Assembly: GCF_904849725.1 (NCBI RefSeq)
Contig: NC_058519.1
Location: 537,672,316 to 537,736,315 of the forward strand
Direction of reading: 5' to 3'
Length of the DNA stretch: 64,000 nt
Source: Hordeum vulgare subsp. vulgare
Lineage: Eukaryota > Streptophyta > Magnoliopsida > Poales > Poaceae
The position numbers were made by a program, and so were the translations under genes. Positions 24,494-36,200 of the stretch are shown here, one piece after another (within the stretch, counting starts at the first letter, position 1; each line of letters opens with the position of its first letter). The notes under the pieces are model-generated. The model searched no databases and was not told the origin of the DNA. It saw only the letters and a program-made list of their open reading frames with translations.

Positions 24494-24840
24494 CAGAGTC
24501 GCCAAGCTGACCACGTGGTCCACCAGCCATCCGCGCCTGCCCCCTACCCCGGCCGCAACCGCTCAGCTGTAGCCCGCAGGCCGCGGCCGCAACCCGCCGC
24601 GCACGCACGCACGCGCGCCGCTTCCACGTGCAAATGGCGCAGCCTTCTCGCCAACCAAACCCGGACGCCGCCGGTTAGCTCCGCGAGCGGGAACGGGGCA
24701 CGAGGCCCTTCTAAATTTACCCTTCCGGGGCACGAGGTTTCCGGGGCCCAGCGAGGATGGCAGCCTCCACCGTCCCCGCGAGCGGGGCGCACCCGTGCTA
24801 TTCGCGGTTCAACGCCAAGCCCATTTTCTCTTCTCCCCGT
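24494..24840 (+). promoter_or_regulatory. Putative promoter region of the U-box gene
   Basis: GC-rich, CpG-rich DNA ahead of the first inferred UTR exon. It contains two G-box cores CACGTG (24512-24517 and 24625-24630). No clear TATA box is seen. Promoter role is inferred from position. Confidence 0.45.
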
Positions 24841-24997
24841 CCTCCTCCCATCTCTCCGTCTCGCGCCAAGTTAAGCGCCTCTGGAACAATGGTGGGTTGG
24901 GGGAACACCCGGAGGCGGAGCAGTTGGTGAAGTTGCCCTGCCTGCCATGCATGGGGAGATTCAAAGGCTTGCTCCTTCTTCGCCCTGTCTCCGTCAG
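24841..24997 (+). other. 5'UTR exon of the U-box gene (start approximate)
   Basis: It ends at a good donor, CCGTCAG|GTATGG (24997/24998), matched by acceptor CTCTTTGCAG ending at 26040, which gives a 1043-bp 5'UTR intron. It contains a 14-codon uORF at 24889-24930. The transcription start is unknown. Confidence 0.5.
24889..24930 (+). promoter_or_regulatory. Upstream ORF 1 (13 aa) in the U-box gene 5'UTR
   Basis: ATG at 24889, stop TGA at 24928-24930, in the inferred first exon. It could reduce main-ORF translation. It depends on the transcript starting upstream of it. Confidence 0.35.
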
Positions 24998-25144
24998 GTA
25001 TGGACGGTTTCCTTTCTCCTATTTCTCCAGTTTTCTGAGTTACATGTCGAAGGGGACTGGAGGAGGAGGAATACCGCTAACTCTGCAATTTGTGCATGCC
25101 TTGGGTTCCTCATGGATTAGAGCTCCAGGCTCATTTGCTAAGTA

Positions 25145-25303
25145 CTCCCTCCGTTTCAAAATATAAGAACTTTTAGAAATTTCACTAGAAGACTACACAC
25201 GGATCAAAATGAGTGAATCTATACTCTAAAATATGTCTATGTACATCCGTATGTAATTCATAGTGCAATCTCTAAAAGGTCTTATATTTAGGAACGGAGG
25301 GAG
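25145..25303. mobile_element. Stowaway MITE in the 5'UTR intron
   Basis: 159 bp with terminal inverted repeats starting CTCCCTCCGTTTCAAAATAT and ending ATATTTAGGAACGGAGGGAG, flanked by TA (25143-25144 and 25304-25305). This is a typical Tc1/Mariner-derived Stowaway of Triticeae. Confidence 0.9.
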
Positions 25304-26040
25304 TACTACACATGAAGGGTTTAGTCTGTCGAAATCAATGGTTTGATGCACTTATGCCATTTTCTAGAAATATATGGAGTTTGCATGTTACGATTCAGAA
25401 TCTAGGTTTCTCTGCATATTTGAACATAAACAACTCGCATCCAGGTTTAGCTCTTCGGTCCATGAAATATGCTACCATTGCTCCATTTTAACTGGCCGAA
25501 CTGGCAACAAATCGTTTTTAGACACAAAAACATCTTGCCTTAATGGAATCCATACCAACAAGTTTGCCGGAGTTTCCATCTTACAATTTCGATGGCATTA
25601 CTTCGGAAACTAGACGTCCTTTATCTTCCTTCTTCTGTTAGTAAATTGGTTTGATTTATTATTTTCTAATTTTGTGCTAATTGTGGGTGAATCAGAAGGT
25701 GATAATTTTTTTGCCTTCTTCCTTTTCTGGTGCTATTTTTCATGTTGTTAGGTTACATACTGCATACTTAATTGATGACATGTTTTTCTTTCAGGTTATG
25801 TGGTCGATGCCATTTATATAAGATATATGCATCTTTGTTCTGTATTTCTTGTAATAAAACTTGATATTTATTTTGCATTTAAGTTAGTTATACTGACTCA
25901 TGGTGAGAGATTTGAGCCTTTTCTTATATACCAATGCAATCAATTTGTAAACATTAAAGAATCTCTTGCCAATTACCTATCACATATTTGTGTTGGAGAT
26001 TAAGAGCAATATCATGTTCAATACATTGCTCTCTTTGCAG

Positions 26041-26055
26041 ATGAAATCTGACTAA
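26041..26055 (+). promoter_or_regulatory. Minimal uORF (4 aa) directly after the 5'UTR splice acceptor
   Basis: The exon opens with ATG AAA TCT GAC TAA, ending 9 bases before the main ATG at 26065. The main start has a near-ideal context (GCCATGG), while this uORF context depends on the spliced upstream bases (CAG). Confidence 0.4.
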
Positions 26056-26064
26056 AAGGACGCC

Positions 26065-29000
26065 ATGGAGAGGGTTGAGGTTGACGCGGACTTTGTTGTT
26101 GCTGGCAATTGGAAGGTAATCCGGCCGATCCCCTAATTCCATGAAAAGCTATTAATTCAGCAATGGTAATGAGATTGGAATCTTGCTGTTCTCTTGGGCT
26201 GTCTTTAGATGTAGGAAGGCATTGAACACAGCTTCTGATCATTGCCTCCACTTCCTAGGTGCCTTGTGATGATTATGTAGTTATGCATATAAGCACTCTC
26301 GTGCTAGAAAATAAAATTGCATCCTATAAATACCACCACCAATTTGTATAGTACTACCTCTGTTCACAAATATAAGATCTTTTGGATATTTCAATATGGA
26401 TTACATACAGACTGAAATGGGAAAACAAACACACTAAAACGTGTCTATATACATCCGATTTAGAAAAATGATAAAACATACTCCCTCCGTCCCAAAATAA
26501 GTGATTCAAAAATGACTCAGTTTTGTACTAACTTTAGTACAAAGTAGAGTCACTTTTGAGTCACTTATTATGGGACGGGGGAAGTATTATATTTGTGAAC
26601 GGAGGGAATATATGATAAGACTCCTCTGTGAGAACACTCTGATGTCACCAAACAGTAAGTTAGAAAACTGTGATAAACACTGCAGTTTTTTTTCCTTACA
26701 TTTCCTGTTTTTGACTGTGTTGTTGGAAATACTTTGCTTATGCAATAATATGGCATATTAACATTGTAAATTTCATTTGATTAATTGTGCAGCTACATGG
26801 TGAACTATGTAAGAAACTTTACACTATAGTTCATGAAGTTTCAATTGCCATCCCTGCCCTTGAGAGTACAAAACCTGGAAGTAGTTCAGGACTTCTGGCA
26901 TTGAGCTCCTTGCGCATAGCTGTTGATAAAGCCAAGAATCTACTTCAGTATTGCTCAGAGTGTAGCAAGCTTTACTTGGTAAATAATTTTCATATGTATT
27001 AATGTGCTTTGCTATCTCCAAGTTTGAGAAGTAAAAGCTCTATGTATACACGAGCTGTTCTTGTACTGCACTGCTACATTATAAAATTGTTAATGGTAGT
27101 TGGATAATCTCGCTCATCAAAGTTGCTGTCTGTGTCTAATGTTAGAGAACAATTATTCTCATATTTCTGTTTCTTTACAGCAAAGCAATGTTTTGTATTC
27201 AACATGGTTATTGTATTGCAGGCCCTAACAGCAGAATGCGTGTTTACAAAATTTGAGAAAGCAAGATGCGCTCTTTTAGAAAGTCTTCACCAGTTGGAAG
27301 AAACACTTCCAGAAGCAATTAATACTCAGGTTTTCACTGGTCATTTACATACGTATTTCTAGAATTTCTACTGCAGAATATAATGTATCATCATGAACAG
27401 ATTCATCATCAGCATACCATGCAAAAAAAAAAAAGATTCACCATAAGCAGGGAGTTATAGTTTTTTTCTATATCATAGAATCGATTCTTCACTACCTTGA
27501 AGTAGTCGCTAATTGTTTTCTCATGTTTTTTTTTTGCATGCCTATTATTTGGATGATATATTTTTGGCGAAACCCTTAGATAATTATCTGTTGTTGGAAA
27601 ATTTCAGATCCCAGAGATTGCACATGAGCTGGAGAATTCAGTTTTTGCTTTGGATCAGGCTGAAAAGCAAGTTGGTGATCAAGTGAAACAGATAATTCAG
27701 AATGAGAAGAAATCCAATGGATTCCTTGATGACAATGAACTTGAATTGTTTCGGCAAACTATTTTGAGAGCTGGCATTACATCATCTGCTGCAGCTCTTA
27801 CTGAGAGAAGAGCACTTAGAAGGCTTCTTGAAAGAGCCCAGGCAGAAGAAGACACGAAGAAAGAATCAATAGCATCCTATCTCCTGCATCTTATGAGGAA
27901 ATATTCAAGTCATTTCAGGAGTGAAACAATGGATCCCATCAACTCCCAGTGCTCAAGTCCTTCGTGCTCCTTCACTTCAATATCCAGCTCAATTGATCTC
28001 CATGGAAGTCTCCCTTCTCTCGAGAAGCTCCTGCCTAGGTCTGGCTCCTTCAGTTTGAAACAGATTAAAGGGCTATCAGGGAGCATGCCACTGCCACCTG
28101 AGGAGCTAAGGTGTCCAATCTCTCTGCAGCTCATGTATGACCCTGTTGTTATCGCATCTGGTCAGACCTACGAGCGAGCTTGCATCGAGAAATGGTTTAA
28201 CAGTGGGAATACAACCTGCCCCAAGACTCGGAAAGAGTTACCCCAGCTTTCCATGACACCCAATTACTGCATCAAGGGTCTGATAACATCCTGGTGTGAA
28301 CAAAACAGGGTTCCAGTTCCTTCCGCCCCGCCAGAATCTCCAAAGCTCAAATATTTGAGGATAACATCTCTAAAGAGTAGCAAATGCCTGGTGACGAATG
28401 GTGTTAGCACGGTTTTGTTTGAAGACGCGGGCGCAAAAGACGGAAAAGACGACAAGTTCAAGACCGACGTTGCTTTGGAGAAGTGCTCTAGCCAAAATTC
28501 CAGGGAGTCGACATCTGAGACATGCGAAGAAGAAGAGGAGGTCTCGGTGGAGAAGTGCTCTTTTCAGAATAACCCTGTGGAGGCTACACCCGAGAGATGT
28601 GAACGCTGGCTGCGTGTGCTAAACAAGGGCAGTGAGTGCATCGATGAGCAGCGTGAGGTGGTCGAGCAGGTCAGGTTCCAGTTGAAGGATGATGATGAGC
28701 TCAGGGACTATGTGGGTGCTAATGGTATTACTGAGCCACTCACCTGCTTCCTGAAGATGGCTCTCAGCAGAGAAGACGTGCAATCTCAGGAGGTCGGAAC
28801 GATGGCTCTTTTCAACCTTGCTGTCAGCAATAACAGGTATATATATATCAAATGTAGATCATTCTACGTACTCCATCTAATCATAGTGTCAGAGAAAAGG
28901 CTCTTTGCAACAAGCATAGGTAGATGATCTTAGCTCAGTTCTTTGGCCTGATCATTTCAGCTCCATGTCTGCCTTGTAGGAACAAGCAGCAGCTGCTCTC

Positions 29001-29892
29001 AGCTGGAGTTATCCCCCTGATGGAGCAGATGATACAGAAACCGGAGACCTGCGAGGCAGCGGTGGCGATGTACCTCAACCTCTCTTGTCTGGAGGAGGCG
29101 CAGGCCATCATCGGCTCGAGCGAAGTCATCCATGTCCTGATCAGGTGCGTGCAAGAAGAAGGCTACCGTAGCGGCACCTGCCGGCTGGACGCGCTCCTGA
29201 CGCTGTACAACCTGTCCCTGCACGCGCCCAACATCCCGCCGCTCCTGTCGTCGGGCATCGTCCAGAGCATCCACGCCGTCCTGGCGCCGTCGTCGTCGTC
29301 GTCGTCGTCGTGGACAGACAAGGCCCTGGCCGTGCTGATCAACCTGGCGCTGACCTGGCCCGGGAAGAAGGAGATCGCGGCGAACCAGGCCATCGTGGGC
29401 GACATCGTGTTCATCCTGGACAACGGGGAGGCGGCGGAGCAGGAGAAGGCGGTGTCGTGCCTGTGGATGATCTGCAACGGCGACGAGGGGTGCAGCCAGA
29501 CGGTGCTGCAGGAGGGCGTGATCCCCGCGCTGGTGTCCCTGACGGCGAACGGCACGGGCAAGGCCAAGGACAAGGCGCAGAAGCTGCTCCGGCTGTTCCG
29601 GGAGCAGCGGCAGCGCGAGCTGGAGCAGCAGCAGCCGCGGGTGCAGCTGTTGGAGTTGGCCAGCCAGGCCGCCGCGCAGCAGGAGCAGCAGCAGCAGCAA
29701 CAGGAGGAGGAGGAGGCGGCCGCGGCAGCAGAGGCGGACGCAGGGAAGACGGCGGCTTCCGAGCAGAGCGGCGAGGGCAGGAGGCCGGCGTCGCGGCTGA
29801 GCAGGTCCAAGTCCAAGCGGCTGGCCAGGGTCATCACCTGCCTCATCAAGAAGTGGACGATGAAAGGCGGCGGCGACAGGTGTAAACTGTAA
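26065..29892 (+). CDS. PUB45-like: U-box/armadillo-repeat E3 ubiquitin ligase, PUB6/7/45 class (828 aa)
   Basis: Coding exons are 26065-26115, 26793-26978, 27222-27329, 27608-28836 and 28980-29892. All have GT-AG junctions and the sum is 2487 bp. Residues 1-260 form the helical UND domain typical of plant PUBs (WKLHGELCKKLY). The U-box is about 278-350 (PPEELRCPISLQLMYDPVVIASGQTYER; CPKTRKEL). A divergent linker follows, then ARM-type helical repeats at about 440-750 (GTMALFNLAVSNNRNKQQLL). The acidic/Gln-rich low-complexity segment and basic C-terminus end in KKWTMKGGGDRCKL. U-box proteins recruit E2 enzymes and ubiquitinate substrates; the substrate here is unknown. Length and domain order match Arabidopsis PUB45/PUB6. 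A (TCG)n run encodes eight serines near 29293. The start is chosen for its Kozak match and the acidic MERVEVDADF opening typical of the class. There are no disabling mutations. Confidence 0.93.
26354..26608. mobile_element. Outer Stowaway-like MITE in coding intron 1, split by an inner one
   Basis: The left end CTACCTCTGTTCACAAATAT and right end ATATTTGTGAACGGAGGGAA are inverted repeats flanked by TA (26352-26353 and 26609-26610). The body is interrupted at 26479 by another MITE. It lies between coding exons 1 and 2 of the U-box gene. Confidence 0.85.
26481..26584. mobile_element. Inner Stowaway MITE nested in the outer MITE
   Basis: 104 bp, ends CTCCCTCCGTCCCAAAATAA and TTATTATGGGACGGGGGAAG, TA duplications at 26479-26480 and 26585-26586. 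It inserted after the outer copy. Confidence 0.87.
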
Positions 29893-30235
29893 CACCGTCT
29901 TATGCTCTCTCTATTTTCGTGCGGCATCGTCACATTCACCAAAAATGTATGTGCCCGTGAGGAAAAGCTCCATGTGTAATTACAACTAGCCAAATCGTAC
30001 AGACGTTCAACCGGGACCGCCCGTCCGAGTAAAAATGATTTTAGTGCTCCCGGAACAGCCGATTTGCATAGCGAAGGCGTCGTGGCACAACCAAGGCGCC
30101 GCCTCCGGTTTCGACCCACTGACTAGACTAGTCTACCCACCCTGCCACCTACTACTCCGCGGCTCCGATCGGCGACACGACAGCAACGGAGAAAGGCGAC
30201 GGGCGACTCCCCTCCCCATCCAAACCCCGAATCAA
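29893..30235 (+). promoter_or_regulatory. U-box gene 3'UTR, intergenic gap and PPO2 promoter/5'UTR
   Basis: Only 343 bp separate the stop of the U-box gene from the PPO2 start, so this must hold the terminator of one gene and at least part of the promoter of the next. I see no canonical AATAAA and no clear TATA box. The last 130 bp are C-rich, like many cereal 5'UTRs. Confidence 0.5.
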
Positions 30236-33200
30236 ATGCTCACTTCCGCCACCGCTCCCCCCTCCTCCTCCTCCTGCTCGTCCCACGCTCCCGCCCGCTT
30301 CGCCTCCCCGTCCCGGCCCCGTCGCTCCGCGTCCGCGTCCGCGCGCGGGCGAGGGCGCCGCGTCCGCCCCGTGCTCGCCATGGCCGCCTCCGACGACCCC
30401 CGCGCCAGGTCGGTCGCCGTCGTCGGCGCCGGCGTCAGGTGAGGCCACGCGATTTCAAGCCGAGTTCTCGGGTGGTCCTGCGCTCGCGCACGCGAGGTGT
30501 TTGACGGAATGGTGGGTCCGTGCAGTGGGCTCGTGGCGGCGTACATGCTGAGGAAGAGCGGCGTGCGGGTCACCGTGTTCGAGGCGGAAGACCGCGCGGG
30601 AGGGAAGATACGGACCAACTCCGACGGCGGATTCCTCTGGGACGAAGGAGCCAACACCATGGTGAGCCCATCTCTGTTTGTTAATAACCTGTGGTGCTGT
30701 GCGTCGCTGTCTCTGTATGCCACGGATTGTGGCGAAGGCTGGAGCGAGTTGAGCGACCTGTCTACATTATTGGCGTAGTGCTCGTTGTAGCAATTGCTCG
30801 TGTGGGCAGTTGGTCTCTTGGTGGGGCATGTACATGTACTCTTCTCCTTATTAGGATTCAAAATTGAAATGGAAGAAGCATGTGTTTGTGTGTGCAGTTG
30901 GTCTCTCGGTGGGGCATGCACTCTTCTCGTTATTAGAACTCAAAACTGACATGGAAGCTGGCAGATTAGCTGATGAAATAAATTGGTTCTGTTACCTGCA
31001 GACAGAAAGTGCACTGGAGGCTAGTAGGCTAATCGACGATCTTGGTCTTCAGGACAGACTGCAGTATGTATGTGCCAATGCTATCTTCGAATAATTAATA
31101 TGTCTGCATTCTGTATTGTTGTCTGTAAATTGTTCCCATCAATATATTACCTTATAAGTTCAATGTCTGTTTCAGCCTAACTCCCAGCACAAGCGTTACA
31201 CCGTTAAGGATGGGGCGCCAGCACTGGTAAATAGGGTTTCCATGTGATCATGCATCTTCTTTTCTGTTTTTTCTTATTGTAGCTCACCTTTGAGTCTTCT
31301 CCTTGTTGTTCCATAAGATTCCTTCAGATCCCATTGCGCTAATGAAAAGCACTGTTCTTTCTACGAAATCAAAGGTATACCCTTCTATTTAATACTATCT
31401 GCTTCAGCCTACAGTACATGCTACATGGCACACTAACCCCTTTCAAATGAGTTATTTATTGCCAGTACCACTGATAGATTGGAATGCATAACAAATACAA
31501 ACGTTTTATCGTTTGCTATTGCTAATGCCCACTACCAGACCTGAATTAGCTGGTTTCAGTAACTAATTGACAATTTGTAGATTCTCCAGATCTTTTTCTT
31601 TCAAATTTGATTCTGCTCTGAATTCTTTCTTACCCTTGCAGTTCAAGTTATTTCTGGAACCATTTCTCTATGAAAAATCTAGCACAAGGAACTCCAAAAA
31701 AGTGTCTGACGAGCATTTGCGCGAGAGGTGAACCTTCACACTTGGTGTTTTGCATTGGTGTAGATGCCAAATGCTATCAAAATAATAAATGGTTACCTTC
31801 CGTATGAAGTGTTTAGGTTTTGAGAGGCTGTCTAGCACTCCAGTGTTCCTTAATCCTCACCTGCTTGCGGTTTTACGTAGGGTTTGTAGTATGTATTATT
31901 TGTTTAAAGGAGATAATTGAATATTCCTTTTTTGACAACTTTACAGCGTTGGGAGTTTTTTTGAACGCCATTTTGGGAAAGAGGTGAGCTCTTTCCTTAC
32001 AACTCATCAATAATTTAATCATATACAGTTATAAGCTCTTCAGCTCACATCATAACCAGCCATAGCTAAGAACTTCCATGTTGGTTACAGGTTGTTGACT
32101 ATCTTATTGATCCATTTGTAGCTGGAACAAGTGCAGGAGATCCCGAGTCATTATCTGTAAGTTACTACTGTGTTATGTGTGCAAACAGCATATGAGCTTT
32201 TCCGTGTGCTTAATGTTGATAATCTAATAATTATTAGTCCAGACCATATCACCTTGTCAATTAACTGTGCTGGCTTTAAGTAACAACCGTCTTTTGCAGA
32301 TTCGTCATGCATTTCCGGGGTTATGGAATTTAGAAAAAAAGTAAGTTTGTATATTTATTTTATTTGCTAGCGGTGATCTATTCTCACTTCTACACTTTCG
32401 TTAGTTCTCTTGTCCATATTTCTAGGGTTATGGAATTTAGAAAGAAATATTTCCAGGGTTATGGAATTTAGAAAAAAATATTTCGTAATTAGCCTGATAA
32501 TATGCATCTTCTAGAACAAAAAAACATATTGTAATTTTCATTTAAAATCACAGTTCCTAATTAGTCCAATAATATGCATCTTCTCGAACTTTAACCCATA
32601 TTGTAATTTTCATTTCGAGCGAAATATTATCTAATTAGCCCGATAATATGTATCTTTGAACATGAATCCATATTTTCCTATACAAATTGCAGACATAATT
32701 TTTTGTAAATATAAAGGGCTACAACACCATTATTCAGAAAAATGTTTGATATCATGATTATAAATTTTGTACTAGTTCTTTTCAAAATGGGACTTGTTAT
32801 TTTTGCGGTTTCAACTTGTCATTGACACTAAAGCATGCTGTTGTAAATTTGGCTAGCAACATTTTTTTGTTCCCAGTTATGGTGCTTCATAGTCCTGCAA
32901 TGCTCTCAGGTATGGTTCTCTCATCGTTGGTGCCATCTTGTCAAAACTAACAGCTAAAGGTGGTTCAGCAAAGAAAGGAGGCGCTTCGTCAGGAAAAGGA
33001 AGGAACAAGCGGGCCTCATTTTCATTTCATGGTGGCATGCAGGTATTCCTTCAATGGCATCATGTCATTGTGTTTGTTAGTGTCAACAACATAAAAATAA
33101 AACCCACATATGTGCCCTATTAACTCCATTCGTGTTCCCTAAAAAAAACTTCCATCTGTGCCATTTGAAAGCGATGCATTTTACTTGATCAATGAAGAAA

Positions 33201-36200
33201 TGGTTATATCCACTGTACTTGAAGAAATGCATCGCTTTCATGATCATTTAAACATGTTTATATCCATTGTACAGCTTAGCGATCCATTTACACTCATCGT
33301 CATTGCTGATTTCTGTATCGACTTGGCACAAGCTTATTAGCTTGCGGAGATTAGGTTAAAGCTATGTCAAACAAACGCCCAAATATATGACCAAGTGTAT
33401 GGATATGTTTTGAATATCTTTTAGCTACATAGTTGTCAAGAAGCAATATTGCAAGACGAGAAATGAGTCAAAGGCAGGTAGGATACAAGAAAGACTAAAT
33501 ATCTTGTAACTACGTAGTTGTCAAGAAGCAATATTGCAAGATGAGAAATGAGTCAAAGGCAGCTACGATACAAAAAGACTAACATCACAAAATAGTTGCA
33601 TGGTGGAATCATGCAACATTCATGGCCAGTTTAGGGCTTATCGAGCCACACACTAGAGGGGGTGTTGCATATGTAGATTGCCCAACCTTCTCCATCAGTT
33701 TGGACTTTCAGTTCTACTGGTTGGTGCATGAAACTTAATATGGTATCAAAGCCAAGTGGTCTTGAATTCAAGTCTCAGCATTTGCAGTTCCAAAGAAAAT
33801 ATTGCTGGCCCTCTTCCTGTCCATGTTTAGGCCTTATCGAGCCACGAGTGAGGGGGGGGGGGGGGGGGGGGTAAGTATATGTGGCTTGTCCAATCTTCTC
33901 CATCCATCAGTTCGGACTTTTGATTCTACTGGTTGGTGCATAGTACTTACTACTATTAACATCTGCTTTTCAGAAGTAATATGTTGTTCAGTGCTTTTCA
34001 GACACTAGTAGACGCACTTCACAAGGAAGTTGGAGATACTAATGTGAAGCTTGGAACACAAGTATTGTCATTGGCGTGTAACTGTGATGGACTCTCTGCA
34101 TCAGATGGGTGGTCAATTTTTGTTGATTCAAAGGATGCTAGTAGTAAGGAGCTTGCAAGGAACCAATCCTTTGATGCTGTTATAATGACAGTAAGAATTA
34201 CTCATCTGCATTATTTTTCAAAGTTCATTGATACACAATTTGGTAATTTGCTTTCTGCCAATCTGTAAACTATATATTTCTGAACTCACGCATGAGTGGC
34301 TATTATAACCATTGAACGTAGGCCAAAAAACCAATTATGTACCTCTTGCATTTTTCCCTCTGCAGGCTCCACTGTCCAATGTCCAGAGGATGAAGTTCAC
34401 AAAAGGCGGAGCTCCCTTTGTGCTAGACTTTCTTCCTAAGGTCAGGTTAGGATCACCATTTTAGATTAACAAATGCAATGATTGAAATGGTTGCTGTTGT
34501 AAAGGAATTGATGCTAGGGGAAATTTGTCTCAGTCGCTTCACCAGTTTCATTTTTCTCAAGGTCTATTACTACAAGAGCCATAATGCTGGCTTATTTTTT
34601 TGTTTTTTTGCTTCTACATTTGCATATACATGGTTCATTCCCGTACCTTTGTGATAGACTGACCTATGAAAATAGTAGTAGTTCAGTGATATGGTTTATT
34701 TCAGAAGGCGCCCAGACTAACTATATTTATTAATAATGCATGAAAAAGTAACTCGGCAGCATTCGGTGCTTTTGCTAGCACTTTAAGTAACTCCTGTTTC
34801 TGGACAAAATGAGTAACAGATATGTTGGAAATATATTGGTATTTAAGAATATAAGCTACACATATCCTACTCTGTTTTACTGACATCAATACATAATTGA
34901 TGTGAAGATAGTTATATTGCTTCTCCATTGTCAAAAGATTCCTTGCTTCCTGAATTTATATGATTTCAAGACTGAATGACATAATGGAATCACATTTCCA
35001 CTTTTAAGATGCTCTGTTGTACCACTGTCGCTATTATTTTATTTTATTCTTGATACATATGCACTTGGAGATCAAATCACAACACCGTATAAGTGTGGTT
35101 AGAACCTACGAGTTATCGAATCACAACATTACATTTATGACCTATGAGATGTGGACTGATTTTCTTTCTATCTTTCTTTTTTGTAAAGGTGTATGACTGA
35201 TGTCGTATCATAAAATACATGGGCTTCTTATAACTTTACATGTATAGCAGAGTCTCATCTTAATCCATATTTAATTTGTAGGTGGATTATCTGCCGTTGT
35301 CCCTCATGGTAACAGCATTTAAGAAGGAAGACGTCAAAAGACCCCTCGAAGGATTTGGGGTCTTAATACCCTTTAAGGAACAACAAAAACATGGTTTGAA
35401 AACGCTCGGTGGGTTCCTCAGCTTTATACTTGAACTGTTTTCAATTTACAGAAGTACCATTGCACTCAGTTTGGTACACAAAACAATCTTGTTTTACCAG
35501 TTTTCGTGTGCTCGTGATTTGTTTATTCTGATTTTATATTGCTTCCTAATACATCTTTTTTCCTAGAACATAGCCTCATTTATACGCGTGTGACTGTTTC
35601 TTGTATAGGAACTCTCTTCTCCTCTATGATGTTCCCAGATCGAGCTCCTAATGACCAGCACTTGTTTACAACATTCATTGGGGGAAGCCACAATAGAGAT
35701 CTCGCTGGAGCTCCAACGTACAAACTTTTTGTTCTTGTATTATGCTTCTTTTCTTATGCACATTATTCCATTTTTTTTACTTCTGCAGGGCTATCTTGAA
35801 ACAATTTGTGACATCTGACCTTACAAAGCTACTGGGGGTAGAGGGGCAGCCAACTTTTGTGAAGTAAGTATTCAAGCATATCGGCCTATATGCTTTCCCT
35901 TTCTGTGCTTGTGCGGTTTGCCATCTTGTAGGGAATTTCAGAATGTGCACAATTTGTTTCATTGTCTCATGCTCATGTAATTTATTAGTATTTCTTATGC
36001 TACTCAGACATATACATTGGAGAAATGCTTTTCCTTTGTATGGCCATGATTATGATTTGGCACTGGAAGCTATAGGAAAGATGGAAGGTGATCTCCCAGG
36101 GTTCTTCTATGCAGGCAAGTCAACAAAGGCACCATAGTGTTAATATTTCTCATAAAAAATATGTGTGCTCCTTGAGCTGCTGAAAATGAAGCTCTAACAA

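Noticed and set aside
28999..30119. Long minus-strand frames of 298 and 318 codons opposite U-box gene exon 5
   Set aside because: They are antisense shadows of a GC-rich exon; arginine/leucine- or serine-rich composition, no domains, and the plus strand has a clear conserved protein.
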